Source of the DNA: Clostridiales bacterium
GTDB taxonomy: Bacteria > Bacillota > Clostridia > Peptostreptococcales > Anaerovoracaceae
Length of the DNA: 64,000 bases
Assembly: GCA_015243575.1 (NCBI GenBank)
Contig: CP042469.1
Location: 62,001-126,000, forward strand
Reading direction: 5' to 3'
Below are positions 7,121 to 14,776 of this stretch, in pieces. Both the position numbers and the translations under genes were made by a program. The notes beneath the pieces were generated by a model. The model did no database searches. It was not told the origin of the DNA and saw only the letters and a program-made list of their open reading frames with translations. Every line of letters starts with the position of its first letter. Position 1 is the first letter of the stretch.

Positions 7121-8863
7121 ATGACAGATGCCAAGCACATTGTTAAGACGATCGAAATGAATGGTGAAAAAGTCGATGTAGCCATGCGCGAAATGCTGAG
7201 ACCCGCTACCCATGAGGAGCTGGAAGCAATGACGCCTGAGGAGAGGGAGCGATTCAAGTATCTTTCTCCGCTGAATACCCGCACCTATATTGCAGAAGAA
7301 GGTATTGTATGTATGCAGGATATTCCTGTGACGATGAGAGACGGCGTAACGATTTACGTAGATATTTACAAACCGGAAGGCGAGGCTAAGGTACCTTTGA
7401 TCATTAGCTGGAGCTTTTATGGGAAACGTCCTTTTGACGGGCAGAGTGAGTGGCAGATCATGGGAGTGCCTCCTCAAACCGTATCCAATATGTCAAAATT
7501 TGAAAGTCCGGACCCCGGCTATTGGTGCCGCCACGGCTATGCGGTGGCCAATGTTGACCCCCGGGGCATAGGGCATTCAGAGGGTGATTTTATGCAGTTT
7601 GGAACGCAGGAAGGCCGTGACGGTTATGACTTTATTGAGTGGGCTGCAGTGCAGCCGTGGTGCAACGGACGATGCGCTCTGGCAGGCAATAGTTGTGTCG
7701 CAATGACTCAGTGGCGAATTGCATCACAGTGCCCTCCGCATCTTACCTGTATTGCACCATGGGAAGGCACCAGTGACATGTATCGGGAATCGCTGTGTGA
7801 AGGAGGAATTCCCGCTGCGTCATTTGTAAATCTGGTCATGCGTGAAGCGGTCGGCCCAAATTATATCGACGATACAGTAAAAAATCTGGAACGATATCCT
7901 TTTATTAATTGCACCTACTGGAAGGATAAAGACCCGATATGGGAAAACATTCGGATTCCGGTATATGTTACAGCCTGCTGGAACCATTTCCACCTGAGAG
8001 GTTCGATCAATGGATTTCGAAAGATTAAGTCCGGAAAGAAGTGGCTTCGGGCCCATCGGGATTTCGAATGGCCGGATGCTTACAGCAATGAATATCTGAA
8101 GGATCTTGAGCTATTTTTTGCGCGGTATCTAAAACTGGAACGAAACGGATGGGAACTCACTCCCAAAGTACGAATCGAGGTACAGGATGCCTTCGATTAT
8201 CTTTATCAGAAAAATCGTCCGGAAGACGCATTCCCTTTGAAGCGTACCGAATATGAAAAGCTGTATCTTGATGCCGCCCACCTGTCGATGAGTAAGGAAC
8301 CCATTGCTGAACCGGCAATGGCGGCTTATGAAAGCGACGATGAAGAGATTTCCTTTGATTATACCTTTGAAGAGGAAACGGAGCTGACCGGCTACCTTAA
8401 GTTGCATTTATGGGTTGCGGCAGAAAGCTATCATGATATGGACCTGTTTATCAATGTACAGAAACTGAGTACCATGGGTGAATGGCTGCCAATTACCATT
8501 TTTAGTGAATCGCATCCGGGAGCATGGGGAAAAATGAGAGTTTCACGCCGCAAGCTTGATGAGAAACTCAGCACCGACTACAGTCCGGTTCAGGCACATG
8601 ATGAAGATGAAAAGCTGGAGCCGGGACAAATCGTACCGGTTGAAATTGAGATCAATCCCACCAGCAGGATCTGGCATAAAGGACAGAAGCTTCGCGTGCA
8701 GATTGCAGGACGTTACATACGGGAAAACTGGTTCGAACCGCTCATGTGGGATACCGACAATAAAGGCCGCCACCTGATTTATTGCGGGGGTGCGTATGAT
8801 TCCTATCTTCAGATTCCGGTTATTCCCCCGCGCTACAAAGACGGCGAGTATATTTACCGATAG
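7121..8863 (+). CDS. CocE/NonD-family alpha/beta hydrolase
   Basis: A 580-aa cytosolic serine hydrolase of the cocaine esterase / X-Pro dipeptidyl-peptidase (S15) superfamily, which cleaves esters or amides. The sequence shows the alpha/beta-hydrolase core at about 60-330 with VPVTMRDGVTIYVDIYKPEG-like entry (here IPVTMRDGVTIYVDIY), NVDPRGIGHSEGD (oxyanion region) and the nucleophile S191 in AGNSCVAMTQW. The C-terminal ~200 residues form the jelly-roll typical of the family, ending with a HKGQKLRVQIAG strand pair. AGGAG lies 9 bp before the ATG. A small ACP-like gene follows after 19 bp. The true substrate is unknown; an acyl ester linked to the neighbouring carrier protein is a speculation. 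Confidence 0.85.
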   Translation: MTDAKHIVKTIEMNGEKVDVAMREMLRPATHEELEAMTPEERERFKYLSPLNTRTYIAEEGIVCMQDIPVTMRDGVTIYVDIYKPEGEAKVPLIISWSFYGKRPFDGQSEWQIMGVPPQTVSNMSKFESPDPGYWCRHGYAVANVDPRGIGHSEGDFMQFGTQEGRDGYDFIEWAAVQPWCNGRCALAGNSCVAMTQWRIASQCPPHLTCIAPWEGTSDMYRESLCEGGIPAASFVNLVMREAVGPNYIDDTVKNLERYPFINCTYWKDKDPIWENIRIPVYVTACWNHFHLRGSINGFRKIKSGKKWLRAHRDFEWPDAYSNEYLKDLELFFARYLKLERNGWELTPKVRIEVQDAFDYLYQKNRPEDAFPLKRTEYEKLYLDAAHLSMSKEPIAEPAMAAYESDDEEISFDYTFEEETELTGYLKLHLWVAAESYHDMDLFINVQKLSTMGEWLPITIFSESHPGAWGKMRVSRRKLDEKLSTDYSPVQAHDEDEKLEPGQIVPVEIEINPTSRIWHKGQKLRVQIAGRYIRENWFEPLMWDTDNKGRHLIYCGGAYDSYLQIPVIPPRYKDGEYIYR

Positions 8864-8882
8864 TATGAAAGGAGTAATTTAG

Positions 8883-9119
8883 ATGAGAAACGAAATTCTG
8901 GAAAAAATTATGGAACGAGGAGCCTACCTTTGGGGCAGAAGCAAAGAGAGCCTTAACGGTGACACAACTTTTACGGAAGTCAAGGCTAAGTCCGCTCATA
9001 TTTCTCAGATCACAACATTCTTAGAAGATCTTTACGATGTTGAAATCCCCTATATGGGATTTACCCGATGCAAGACATTAGGAGAAGCCGCTGCGTTTGT
9101 GGAACAGCTGCTTGATTAG
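8883..9119 (+). CDS. Divergent acyl-carrier-protein-like protein
   Basis: A 78-aa protein with the size and pattern of an acyl carrier protein. The family's DSL phosphopantetheine motif is replaced by KSA in EVKAKSAHISQI (serine retained), followed by FLEDLYDVEIPY and TLGEAAAFVEQLL, which match helices 2-4. It lies 19 bp after the hydrolase and shortly before an AcpS-type phosphopantetheinyl transferase gene, which supports an active carrier. The Asp-to-Lys change next to the serine is unusual, since AcpS recognition normally uses acidic residues there. It is probably a specialised carrier outside bulk fatty-acid synthesis. Confidence 0.72.
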   Translation: MRNEILEKIMERGAYLWGRSKESLNGDTTFTEVKAKSAHISQITTFLEDLYDVEIPYMGFTRCKTLGEAAAFVEQLLD

Positions 9120-9122
9120 CAT

Positions 9123-9231
9123 GGTGTTTGTGGTTAATAAACAAGGCGTTTGTGGTTAATAAACAGGCTTTTGTGCTTAATTAACAAGGCGTTTGTGCTT
9201 AATTCGCAAGGCGTTTGTGCTTAATTCGCAA
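9123..9231 (+). repeat. Five tandem 22-bp repeats between the ACP and acpS genes
   Basis: Five head-to-tail copies of a 21-22-bp unit, GGCGTTTGTGNTTAATNNNCAA, fill 9123-9231, starting just after the ACP stop codon. Copies 1-2 share GTGGTTAATAAAC, while copies 4-5 are identical to each other (GTGCTTAATTCGC), so the array has expanded and diverged. No coding sense is apparent. It could be a regulatory array or a neutral minisatellite. Confidence 0.85.
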
Positions 9232-9257
9232 GGGGCACTTGGTATCGGAAACAGCAG

Positions 9258-9297
9258 GGATTCGTTGAACCATATAATCAGTTGCTTCAACGAGTCC
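9258..9297 (+). terminator. Terminator-like stem-loop in the ACP-acpS spacer
   Basis: GGATTCGTTGAA pairs with TTCAACGAGTCC (12 bp, one G-U) around a 16-nt loop and is followed by a T-rich run (TTGTGTTATTTTTATT). It may end the hydrolase-ACP transcript or attenuate read-through. A further small inverted repeat, GAGTCTC...GAGACTC (9360-9392), lies before acpS. Together with the 22-bp array this accounts for the ~290-bp spacer. Confidence 0.55.
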
Positions 9298-9413
9298 TTG
9301 TGTTATTTTTATTCTGGCATTTTTGGGGGAGCGTTATTTCTATTCCGGAATCTTCGGGCGAGTCTCATTCTATTATTTTCCGGGCGAGACTCTGCTTTAC
9401 TTTTAGAAAGTTG

Positions 9414-9800
9414 GTGAAATGTTTGGTAATCGGCATTGGGACGGATATTTTACATATGGAGACGCTAGACAGGCGTTTCCTTCAGACTGAGGACCCTTTC
9501 TATCAAATGACCTATACTGAGGAAGAGCAGCTTCAGGGAGCGTGCAGCAATGACCCTTCCGCTTATTTCTGCCTGAGATTTGCTGGAAAGGAAGCAGTAT
9601 TCAAGGCTTTGAATACCTCTCCTGATACGGTTCGTCGTTGGAATCAGATCGAAATATTAAACAGAGCTACGGGGGCACCGCTAGTAAATCTCTATGGAGA
9701 TGTGAAGAATGCCGCAGCGAGGGCGGGCATAAAAAATATTCATCTAAGCCTTTCATACGATAAAGAGTATGCAGTGGCTTTTTGTGTTACAAGCGAATGA
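9414..9800 (+). CDS. acpS: Holo-ACP synthase (phosphopantetheinyl transferase, AcpS)
   Basis: A ~128-aa enzyme that moves the 4'-phosphopantetheine arm from CoA to the serine of an acyl carrier protein. Both family motifs are present: the Mg-binding GIGTDIL at the N-terminus and FAGKEAVFKAL in the middle. The start is not an ATG: GTG at 9414 or TTG at 9423 gives the expected length. A longer frame upstream runs through non-homologous sequence. It sits between an ACP-like gene and an acyltransferase gene rather than near the usual housekeeping neighbours, which hints at a dedicated role for the local carrier protein. Confidence 0.82.
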   Translation: MKCLVIGIGTDILHMETLDRRFLQTEDPFYQMTYTEEEQLQGACSNDPSAYFCLRFAGKEAVFKALNTSPDTVRRWNQIEILNRATGAPLVNLYGDVKNAAARAGIKNIHLSLSYDKEYAVAFCVTSE

Positions 9801-9828
9801 AATTACAATTAGGAAAGGAAAGAAATCT

Positions 9829-10872
9829 GTGAATGAGTTTATTGAAAAAATGATACTTCGAGCAAAAGAAAATCCGCAGCGAATTGCTTTTCCGGAGTCG
9901 GAGAATGCGGAGGTACTTCTTACCGCAGAGCAGGTCGTGAAAACTGGTATCGGTTACCCTCTCATGATTGGCGACAGGGAAAAAATCGAAGCTTTGGCAG
10001 CAGAGCATGGCGTATCAACAAAGGGATTTGATTTCTTTGACAATACCATTGATGAAATAAGAATGGATCTGGCAAAGGAATACTGCTTCAAGTTCGAAGA
10101 TTTTAATGAGAAAACAGTGATTCGGAAAACCAAGGACACGGTTCGCTGCGGAATGTTTCTTCTTAAGCTTCAAAAGGCCGATTGTGTTGCAGCTGGAAAG
10201 GAGTATTCAACCGGAGAAGTCGTATTAGAGGCGATGAATATTGTCGGCCTCATCGACGGAGTGGACAGCCCTTCCAGTATCGGTCTCGCCGATGTACCTG
10301 GGTTTGACGGACCGGAGGGACAGATGTTTGGCGTAGCAGATTGCGCGATTACAGCACAGCCTGACGCCAGAGACCTTGCAGGAATTGCAATTTCATCTGC
10401 GGATACGGTCCATAAACTGCTGGGATGGGAGCCAAGAATTGCGATGCTATCCTTTTCAACCTGCGGAAGTGCGGAACATGAGAGCATTGATGTGATCCGC
10501 GAAGCACTGAACATCATTAGAGAGAAAAGGCCAGATATAAAATGCGACGGAGAGTTTCAACTGGACTCAGCGCTTATTCCGTCAGTTGCAGCAAAAAAGG
10601 TGCCCAGACAGAGCGAAGTTGCAGGGAGAGCCAATGTTTTGGTGTTTCCCAATCTGCATGCGGGAAATATTGGCGTAAAGCTGATTCAGATATTCGGGCA
10701 TGCAAATGCGTATGGTCCAATCTTGCAGGGCTTCAGACAACCAGTATGCGACTTTTCTCGCAGTGCTCCGGTGGCCGAGATGTTTGGAAACGTTGCTATG
10801 CTGGTAATCAGAGCTGCTGCGGACAAAGGTCTAAGGATGAATCACATGAATATTAAGGGGGAATTACAATGA
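9829..10872 (+). CDS. Phosphate acyltransferase (Pta/Ptb family)
   Basis: A 347-aa cytosolic enzyme that swaps CoA for phosphate on an acyl group. Family signs include IAFPESENAEVL near the start, the phosphate/CoA region GFDGPEGQMFGVADCAI, and VFPNLHAGNIGVKLIQ followed by AYGPILQGFRQPV. The latter resembles phosphate acetyltransferase more than classic Ptb. A GTG at 9829 follows AAAGGAAAG and is the likely start; it lies 28 bp after the acpS stop codon. The stop overlaps the start of the butyrate kinase gene (ATGA), so the two are translationally coupled and should act as an acyl-CoA to acid plus ATP module. Chain length is not decidable here. Confidence 0.85.
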   Translation: MNEFIEKMILRAKENPQRIAFPESENAEVLLTAEQVVKTGIGYPLMIGDREKIEALAAEHGVSTKGFDFFDNTIDEIRMDLAKEYCFKFEDFNEKTVIRKTKDTVRCGMFLLKLQKADCVAAGKEYSTGEVVLEAMNIVGLIDGVDSPSSIGLADVPGFDGPEGQMFGVADCAITAQPDARDLAGIAISSADTVHKLLGWEPRIAMLSFSTCGSAEHESIDVIREALNIIREKRPDIKCDGEFQLDSALIPSVAAKKVPRQSEVAGRANVLVFPNLHAGNIGVKLIQIFGHANAYGPILQGFRQPVCDFSRSAPVAEMFGNVAMLVIRAAADKGLRMNHMNIKGELQ

Positions 10873-11966
10873 AAATATTTACCATCAATCCCGGATCAAC
10901 CTCTACAAAAATTGCATTATTTGATGATGAGGTGTGCCTATTCACAAAGAATGTCAAGCACGAATCAGCTGATCTGGAGCGGTTTGCAAGTTTACCCGAT
11001 CAGATTCCTTACCGGGAGCAGATCATCCTTAACTTGCTGGAACAGGAAAATATATCATTAAAAGACTGCAAAATATTTGTTGGGCGCGGCGGGGGGTTAT
11101 TCTCCATGGAAGGGGGAGTCTATGAAGTGAACGACCTGATGCTCGATCATGCGAGGAACAATGCAAACGGAGTAGCACATCCGGCGAATCTCGGAAGCCT
11201 ACTTGCGGATCAATTCAGCAGGATAGGTGGGGGCCGCGCTTTTGTAGTGAATCCGCCGGACGTAGATGAGTATCAGGAGATATCAAGAGTTACCGGAATA
11301 AAGGGGATTAACCGCGCTAGTCATATTCATGCACTGAACCACAAAGAGACCGCTTTGCGTCATGCCAAATCCATTCAAAAAAAATATGAGGAATGCAATT
11401 TTATTGTGGGTCATATCGGCGGAGGAATATCCATTGCAGCGCATAAAAAGGGCAGAATGATCGACGGGAACGACATCGTAGCAGGCGAAGGTCCTATGGC
11501 ACCAACACGTGCAGGATCAGTTCCTGCAGACCAGTTGATCAGGCTGTGCTTCAGTGGAAACTTTACCGAAAAGGAATTGCTTGAAAAATGTACAAAATCG
11601 GGGGGATTTGTAGATCATCTCGGCACTTCCGATGCTCTAGAAGTATTTGATAGAGCGGAGAATGGAGATCAGCACGCGCGCCTGCTCTGGGATGCATTGA
11701 TTTATCAGATCGTCAAGCAGATCGGTGCCATGGCGGCAGCTCTTCACGGTGAAGTTGATGCAATCCTGCTAAGCGGAGGGATGGTGTATAATAAAAGCCT
11801 TGTGGAAAATATCTCTGAGGCTTGCACTTTCATTGCACCGGTCCAGGCTTATCCCGGCGAATTTGAGATGCAGGCAATGGCTGCTGGGGCTATGCGTGTA
11901 ATGAAGGGAACGGAGACGGCAAAGGTCTATACTGGCGTACCTGTATGGACAGAATCTCGACTGTGA
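10869..11966 (+). CDS. buk: Butyrate kinase
   Basis: A 365-aa ASKHA-fold kinase that transfers phosphate between butyryl (or branched acyl) phosphate and ADP, the last step of butyrate fermentation. Visible motifs are INPGSTSTKIALFDDE (phosphate loop), GGLFSMEGGVYEVN, HPANLG, NPPDVDE, and GHIGGGISIAAHKKGRMID (adenosine region), all typical of Buk. It overlaps the acyltransferase gene by 4 bp. The next gene, a PucR regulator on the other strand, ends only 4 bp away, leaving no room for a normal terminator. Confidence 0.92.
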   Translation: MKIFTINPGSTSTKIALFDDEVCLFTKNVKHESADLERFASLPDQIPYREQIILNLLEQENISLKDCKIFVGRGGGLFSMEGGVYEVNDLMLDHARNNANGVAHPANLGSLLADQFSRIGGGRAFVVNPPDVDEYQEISRVTGIKGINRASHIHALNHKETALRHAKSIQKKYEECNFIVGHIGGGISIAAHKKGRMIDGNDIVAGEGPMAPTRAGSVPADQLIRLCFSGNFTEKELLEKCTKSGGFVDHLGTSDALEVFDRAENGDQHARLLWDALIYQIVKQIGAMAAALHGEVDAILLSGGMVYNKSLVENISEACTFIAPVQAYPGEFEMQAMAAGAMRVMKGTETAKVYTGVPVWTESRL

Positions 11967-11970
11967 AGTT

Positions 11971-13509
11971 CTATAAATCAATGGGATGAAACAATCCCAA
12001 GTATTGTAATGTCCTGAACGAAAACATATACACGTAATTGGTTTCCCCGTCGGTCAACTCATTATTCATGAAGTTTTTGATGAGTCCCAGCCTATAGTAG
12101 AGTGTATTCTTATGAATTCTAAGTTTCCTAGAAGCGAGTATTCCATCGCCGAAACAGTTCAGATAAACGGATAAGGTCTGCGCTAGGTCTGACTGATTTT
12201 TTTCATCATATTTTATTAGGTTTATGATATCGGGAGAGCAAAACTCCAATAAATCGCAATGGGCGGTCATGATATCCAATAATTTTAACTGGGCAATGTG
12301 TTCATAAAACACATAATAGCGGTAGCATGGGTCAGTCATTTTTTGATAATAACTGAGTGCCGTCAATGCCTGGTTAAGATGCTTGTGTACATCCGACAGT
12401 TCCGTAAAAGCATTGCTGATACCGATTTGAAGATTGTAATTGGCATGAAGTTCTTTTAAACGGGGCAGTACCTTGTTCTCTAAGTGAGAGGCATTTGTTA
12501 TCAGCAGGATGAGCTTTTCCGATTGTATTGTATATAGATCCTCCGGGAAATAAGCGTCTATGAGCGTTGTCAATTCATTAAAAACCGTGTAGTTTGGGTT
12601 TGCGGAGAATGATATTACAACAAAACACATGTTATGAAGACGGTTAAACCCCAAGGAACCCAACTGCCGTTCCAACATGATCGGCGGATAATTGGGGGTA
12701 TTGATCACATCGTTTAACAGCAACGACGAACTCCGGCCATGGGACTGGGAATAGAGGTGGTTACTTCCCAGTTCATGCGTCACAACGTTTATCAGTGCAC
12801 AGAAAAAATTCCTGTCATTTTCGTCAAACAGCTTATCTTTTTCGAAAAGCATCATAGTGCCGACAATGTATCCATTAACAATGATATTAGACGCCAACAT
12901 ATTGTACAGCGAAAAAGCTTGCTTGATCATTGTCGGCATGAGATTATCTTTTAACACGTATTGGAGCTCTTTAAACCTCTGACCAAAATTTTCGATGTTG
13001 CTTTGGGAAAAACAGTCGAGCATCGAGTCATTCGCCGGAGCGTTTGCTATGGCTTTACTGCTTGAATCCAGCAATATAATCGGGTTTTGAAACACGCTGT
13101 ACGCTGCGTTAAAAATCGAATGAATGCCATGCTTGTGAAAAAAAGAATCTGTAATACCACAAGTCCCTTCCATTAGTTTATATTTTTCAGCCAGGATTTC
13201 GTTGATTCGATTTACAACAGATGTAAAGCAATTTGGCCGTTTGACAACAATAAAATTTATGAAGTAATCAGGATCCTGTATCATTTCTATTTTTTTGACA
13301 GTGAAAATCAAGAATGTATACGTCTTTTTCGCCTTGAAATACTTATAAGGAAGAACAGGATCAAATAATACATAGATGATGTCCGACCGGATGATTTTTT
13401 GATCGATATAGAATTCAACTCCACTGAGCATTACATCCGGATTGTTCAATTCAACAGCAACATTTGATTCTGGAAAATTTAAACAGCTAATCATTTTCTT
13501 CAATTCCAT
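11971..13509 (-). CDS. PucR-family transcriptional regulator
   Basis: A 512-aa regulator. The C-terminal PucR helix-turn-helix is visible at about 455-495 (GILASRKLRIHKNTLYYRLGLI). A GGDEF-like/CdaR-type middle region precedes it, and an N-terminal PucR ligand domain plus a GAF-like segment (NPIILLDSSSKAIANAP) occupies about 1-260. The gene is divergent from the FMN reductase and the redox/transport cluster. PucR proteins are usually ligand-responsive activators of a neighbouring catabolic operon, so control of 13802-23279 is the natural reading. Starts after GGAGGAG. Confidence 0.85.
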   Translation of the reverse strand: MELKKMISCLNFPESNVAVELNNPDVMLSGVEFYIDQKIIRSDIIYVLFDPVLPYKYFKAKKTYTFLIFTVKKIEMIQDPDYFINFIVVKRPNCFTSVVNRINEILAEKYKLMEGTCGITDSFFHKHGIHSIFNAAYSVFQNPIILLDSSSKAIANAPANDSMLDCFSQSNIENFGQRFKELQYVLKDNLMPTMIKQAFSLYNMLASNIIVNGYIVGTMMLFEKDKLFDENDRNFFCALINVVTHELGSNHLYSQSHGRSSSLLLNDVINTPNYPPIMLERQLGSLGFNRLHNMCFVVISFSANPNYTVFNELTTLIDAYFPEDLYTIQSEKLILLITNASHLENKVLPRLKELHANYNLQIGISNAFTELSDVHKHLNQALTALSYYQKMTDPCYRYYVFYEHIAQLKLLDIMTAHCDLLEFCSPDIINLIKYDEKNQSDLAQTLSVYLNCFGDGILASRKLRIHKNTLYYRLGLIKNFMNNELTDGETNYVYMFSFRTLQYLGLFHPIDL

Positions 13510-13705
13510 TTTGCTCCTCCTGAAGAACCATCTGCGATGAAGTCTCTGGCGTCTGAGCCTATCTTAACTGCAAGTAAAGCTGCTGTCAATAAGGATTCAT
13601 CATTAAAAAACATGAAATATGGGTTTGCCAACAGTCAGATTGTCATGAGAAAATTCTTATTGGGCTTTTGCACAATATGGGAGCCTAACTTTGAGAAATC
13701 GCCCG

Positions 13706-13777
13706 TTGAATCGTTCCTGATCCGGATGATATAAATAACATTGTGAATGAATCAGCCAGAATACGATTCATAGAATC
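13706..13777 (+). promoter_or_regulatory. Promoter and inverted repeats before the redox cluster
   Basis: TTGAAT (13706-13711) and TATAAA (13730-13735) are spaced by 18 bp. Just downstream lie TGAATC-N11-GATTCA (13748-13770) and an overlapping GATTC-ATA-GAATC (13765-13777), possible binding sites of the divergent PucR regulator. The rest of the 292-bp spacer shows nothing convincing; a 65-codon rightward frame in it lacks a ribosome site. Confidence 0.45.
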
Positions 13778-13801
13778 TATGCTTTACAGGAGAGGATTTA
13801 T

Positions 13802-14755
13802 ATGGCAGAAAAAAAGATTGTGGCGTTTAGCGCAGGCAGAAAATACGGGAACACCGAAATCTATATCAAAACGGCATTGATAGAGGCGCAGAATATGGGA
13901 GTTGATGTGGAGTTAATCCGCTTAAATGATTGTAATCTGCAGCCTTGCAAGGCGTGTCCCAACATGCCGTGTATGGCGAAAGGCCCTGCGGGCTGCATCT
14001 TAAAGGACGATGCAGAGTGGCTTCTCAATAAATTTTTAGAAAGTGACGGATATCTTTTAGGCGCCCCGGTTTGGAGTCTTTCTCCATGTGGAGTGGTGAC
14101 AGACTTCAGAGACAGAATCTTCGGTCCCAAAATGGACGTTGCAGGTTGGGCGTTGTCCGGCGGTGCGCCGGAATGGATACGGGGGAGAATACAACACAGG
14201 CCGGGAGCCCTGATCTCGGTAGGAGGAGCCCTGACGGAAAACTGGACCTCTCTAGGATTGGCGACACTGTATACCACCACTTTTTCCGCTCAGATCAATG
14301 TTATTGATCATCTCAATGTACATGCAGTAGCTGATCCGGGTGAAGCGCTGACCCGAAAGGACTATCTGCAGCGAGCTAAATATTTGGGACAAAATCTGGC
14401 GTACGCAGTGCAGAACCCGCAGATTGATTGGACGAAGAGATTCCTGGGAGAAACATCAGAAGACGAGGCATGCCCTGGTTGTCAAAATAGTCTTCTGCTT
14501 GCAAAGCCTGGAAGAGATTATGTGGAATGTGCGATATGCGGAAGAAAAGGCCTTATCGCAATTGAAAATGGCAAGCTGAAATTTGATTGGCCGGAAGATC
14601 ATGGAGATCGGTTGACTGTTGCGGGTAAATTCAAACACATGCGTGAGATCCAATATCATACACGTGAGATTTTTGAACCTCTTAAGGATAGTGTAAAGGA
14701 AGATTATGCAGCGTTGAAAAGGAATAATGACTTCGTTGTTAAACCACTGGACTAG
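13802..14755 (+). CDS. NAD(P)H-dependent FMN reductase with C-terminal zinc-ribbon segment
   Basis: A 317-aa flavodoxin-fold oxidoreductase. Residues 1-~200 match NADPH-dependent FMN reductases: VAFSAGRKYGNTEIYIKTAL flavin loop, then CKACPNMPC and a GAPVWSLSP core. The C-terminal part adds two CxxC pairs, C224/C227 and C243/C246, like a rubredoxin or zinc ribbon. AGGAGAGG lies 6-10 bp before the ATG. It is the first gene of the cluster, 21 bp before the NuoG/GltD fusion, so it probably takes part in electron transfer to or from a substrate. Confidence 0.8.
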   Translation: MAEKKIVAFSAGRKYGNTEIYIKTALIEAQNMGVDVELIRLNDCNLQPCKACPNMPCMAKGPAGCILKDDAEWLLNKFLESDGYLLGAPVWSLSPCGVVTDFRDRIFGPKMDVAGWALSGGAPEWIRGRIQHRPGALISVGGALTENWTSLGLATLYTTTFSAQINVIDHLNVHAVADPGEALTRKDYLQRAKYLGQNLAYAVQNPQIDWTKRFLGETSEDEACPGCQNSLLLAKPGRDYVECAICGRKGLIAIENGKLKFDWPEDHGDRLTVAGKFKHMREIQYHTREIFEPLKDSVKEDYAALKRNNDFVVKPLD

Positions 14756-14776
14756 CATCATAAGAGAGGTATCGAA

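Noticed and set aside
7121-8863. Calling the hydrolase a specific cocaine esterase or X-Pro dipeptidyl-peptidase
   Set aside because: The superfamily is broad and the neighbours suggest acyl metabolism; sequence alone does not fix the substrate.
9193-9417. A 74-codon frame in the spacer before acpS
   Set aside because: It begins inside the 22-bp repeat array and overlaps the start of acpS; nothing supports translation.
13537-13734. A 65-codon rightward frame in the PucR/FMN-reductase spacer
   Set aside because: No ribosome site and no recognisable product; it overlaps the promoter assigned to the redox cluster.
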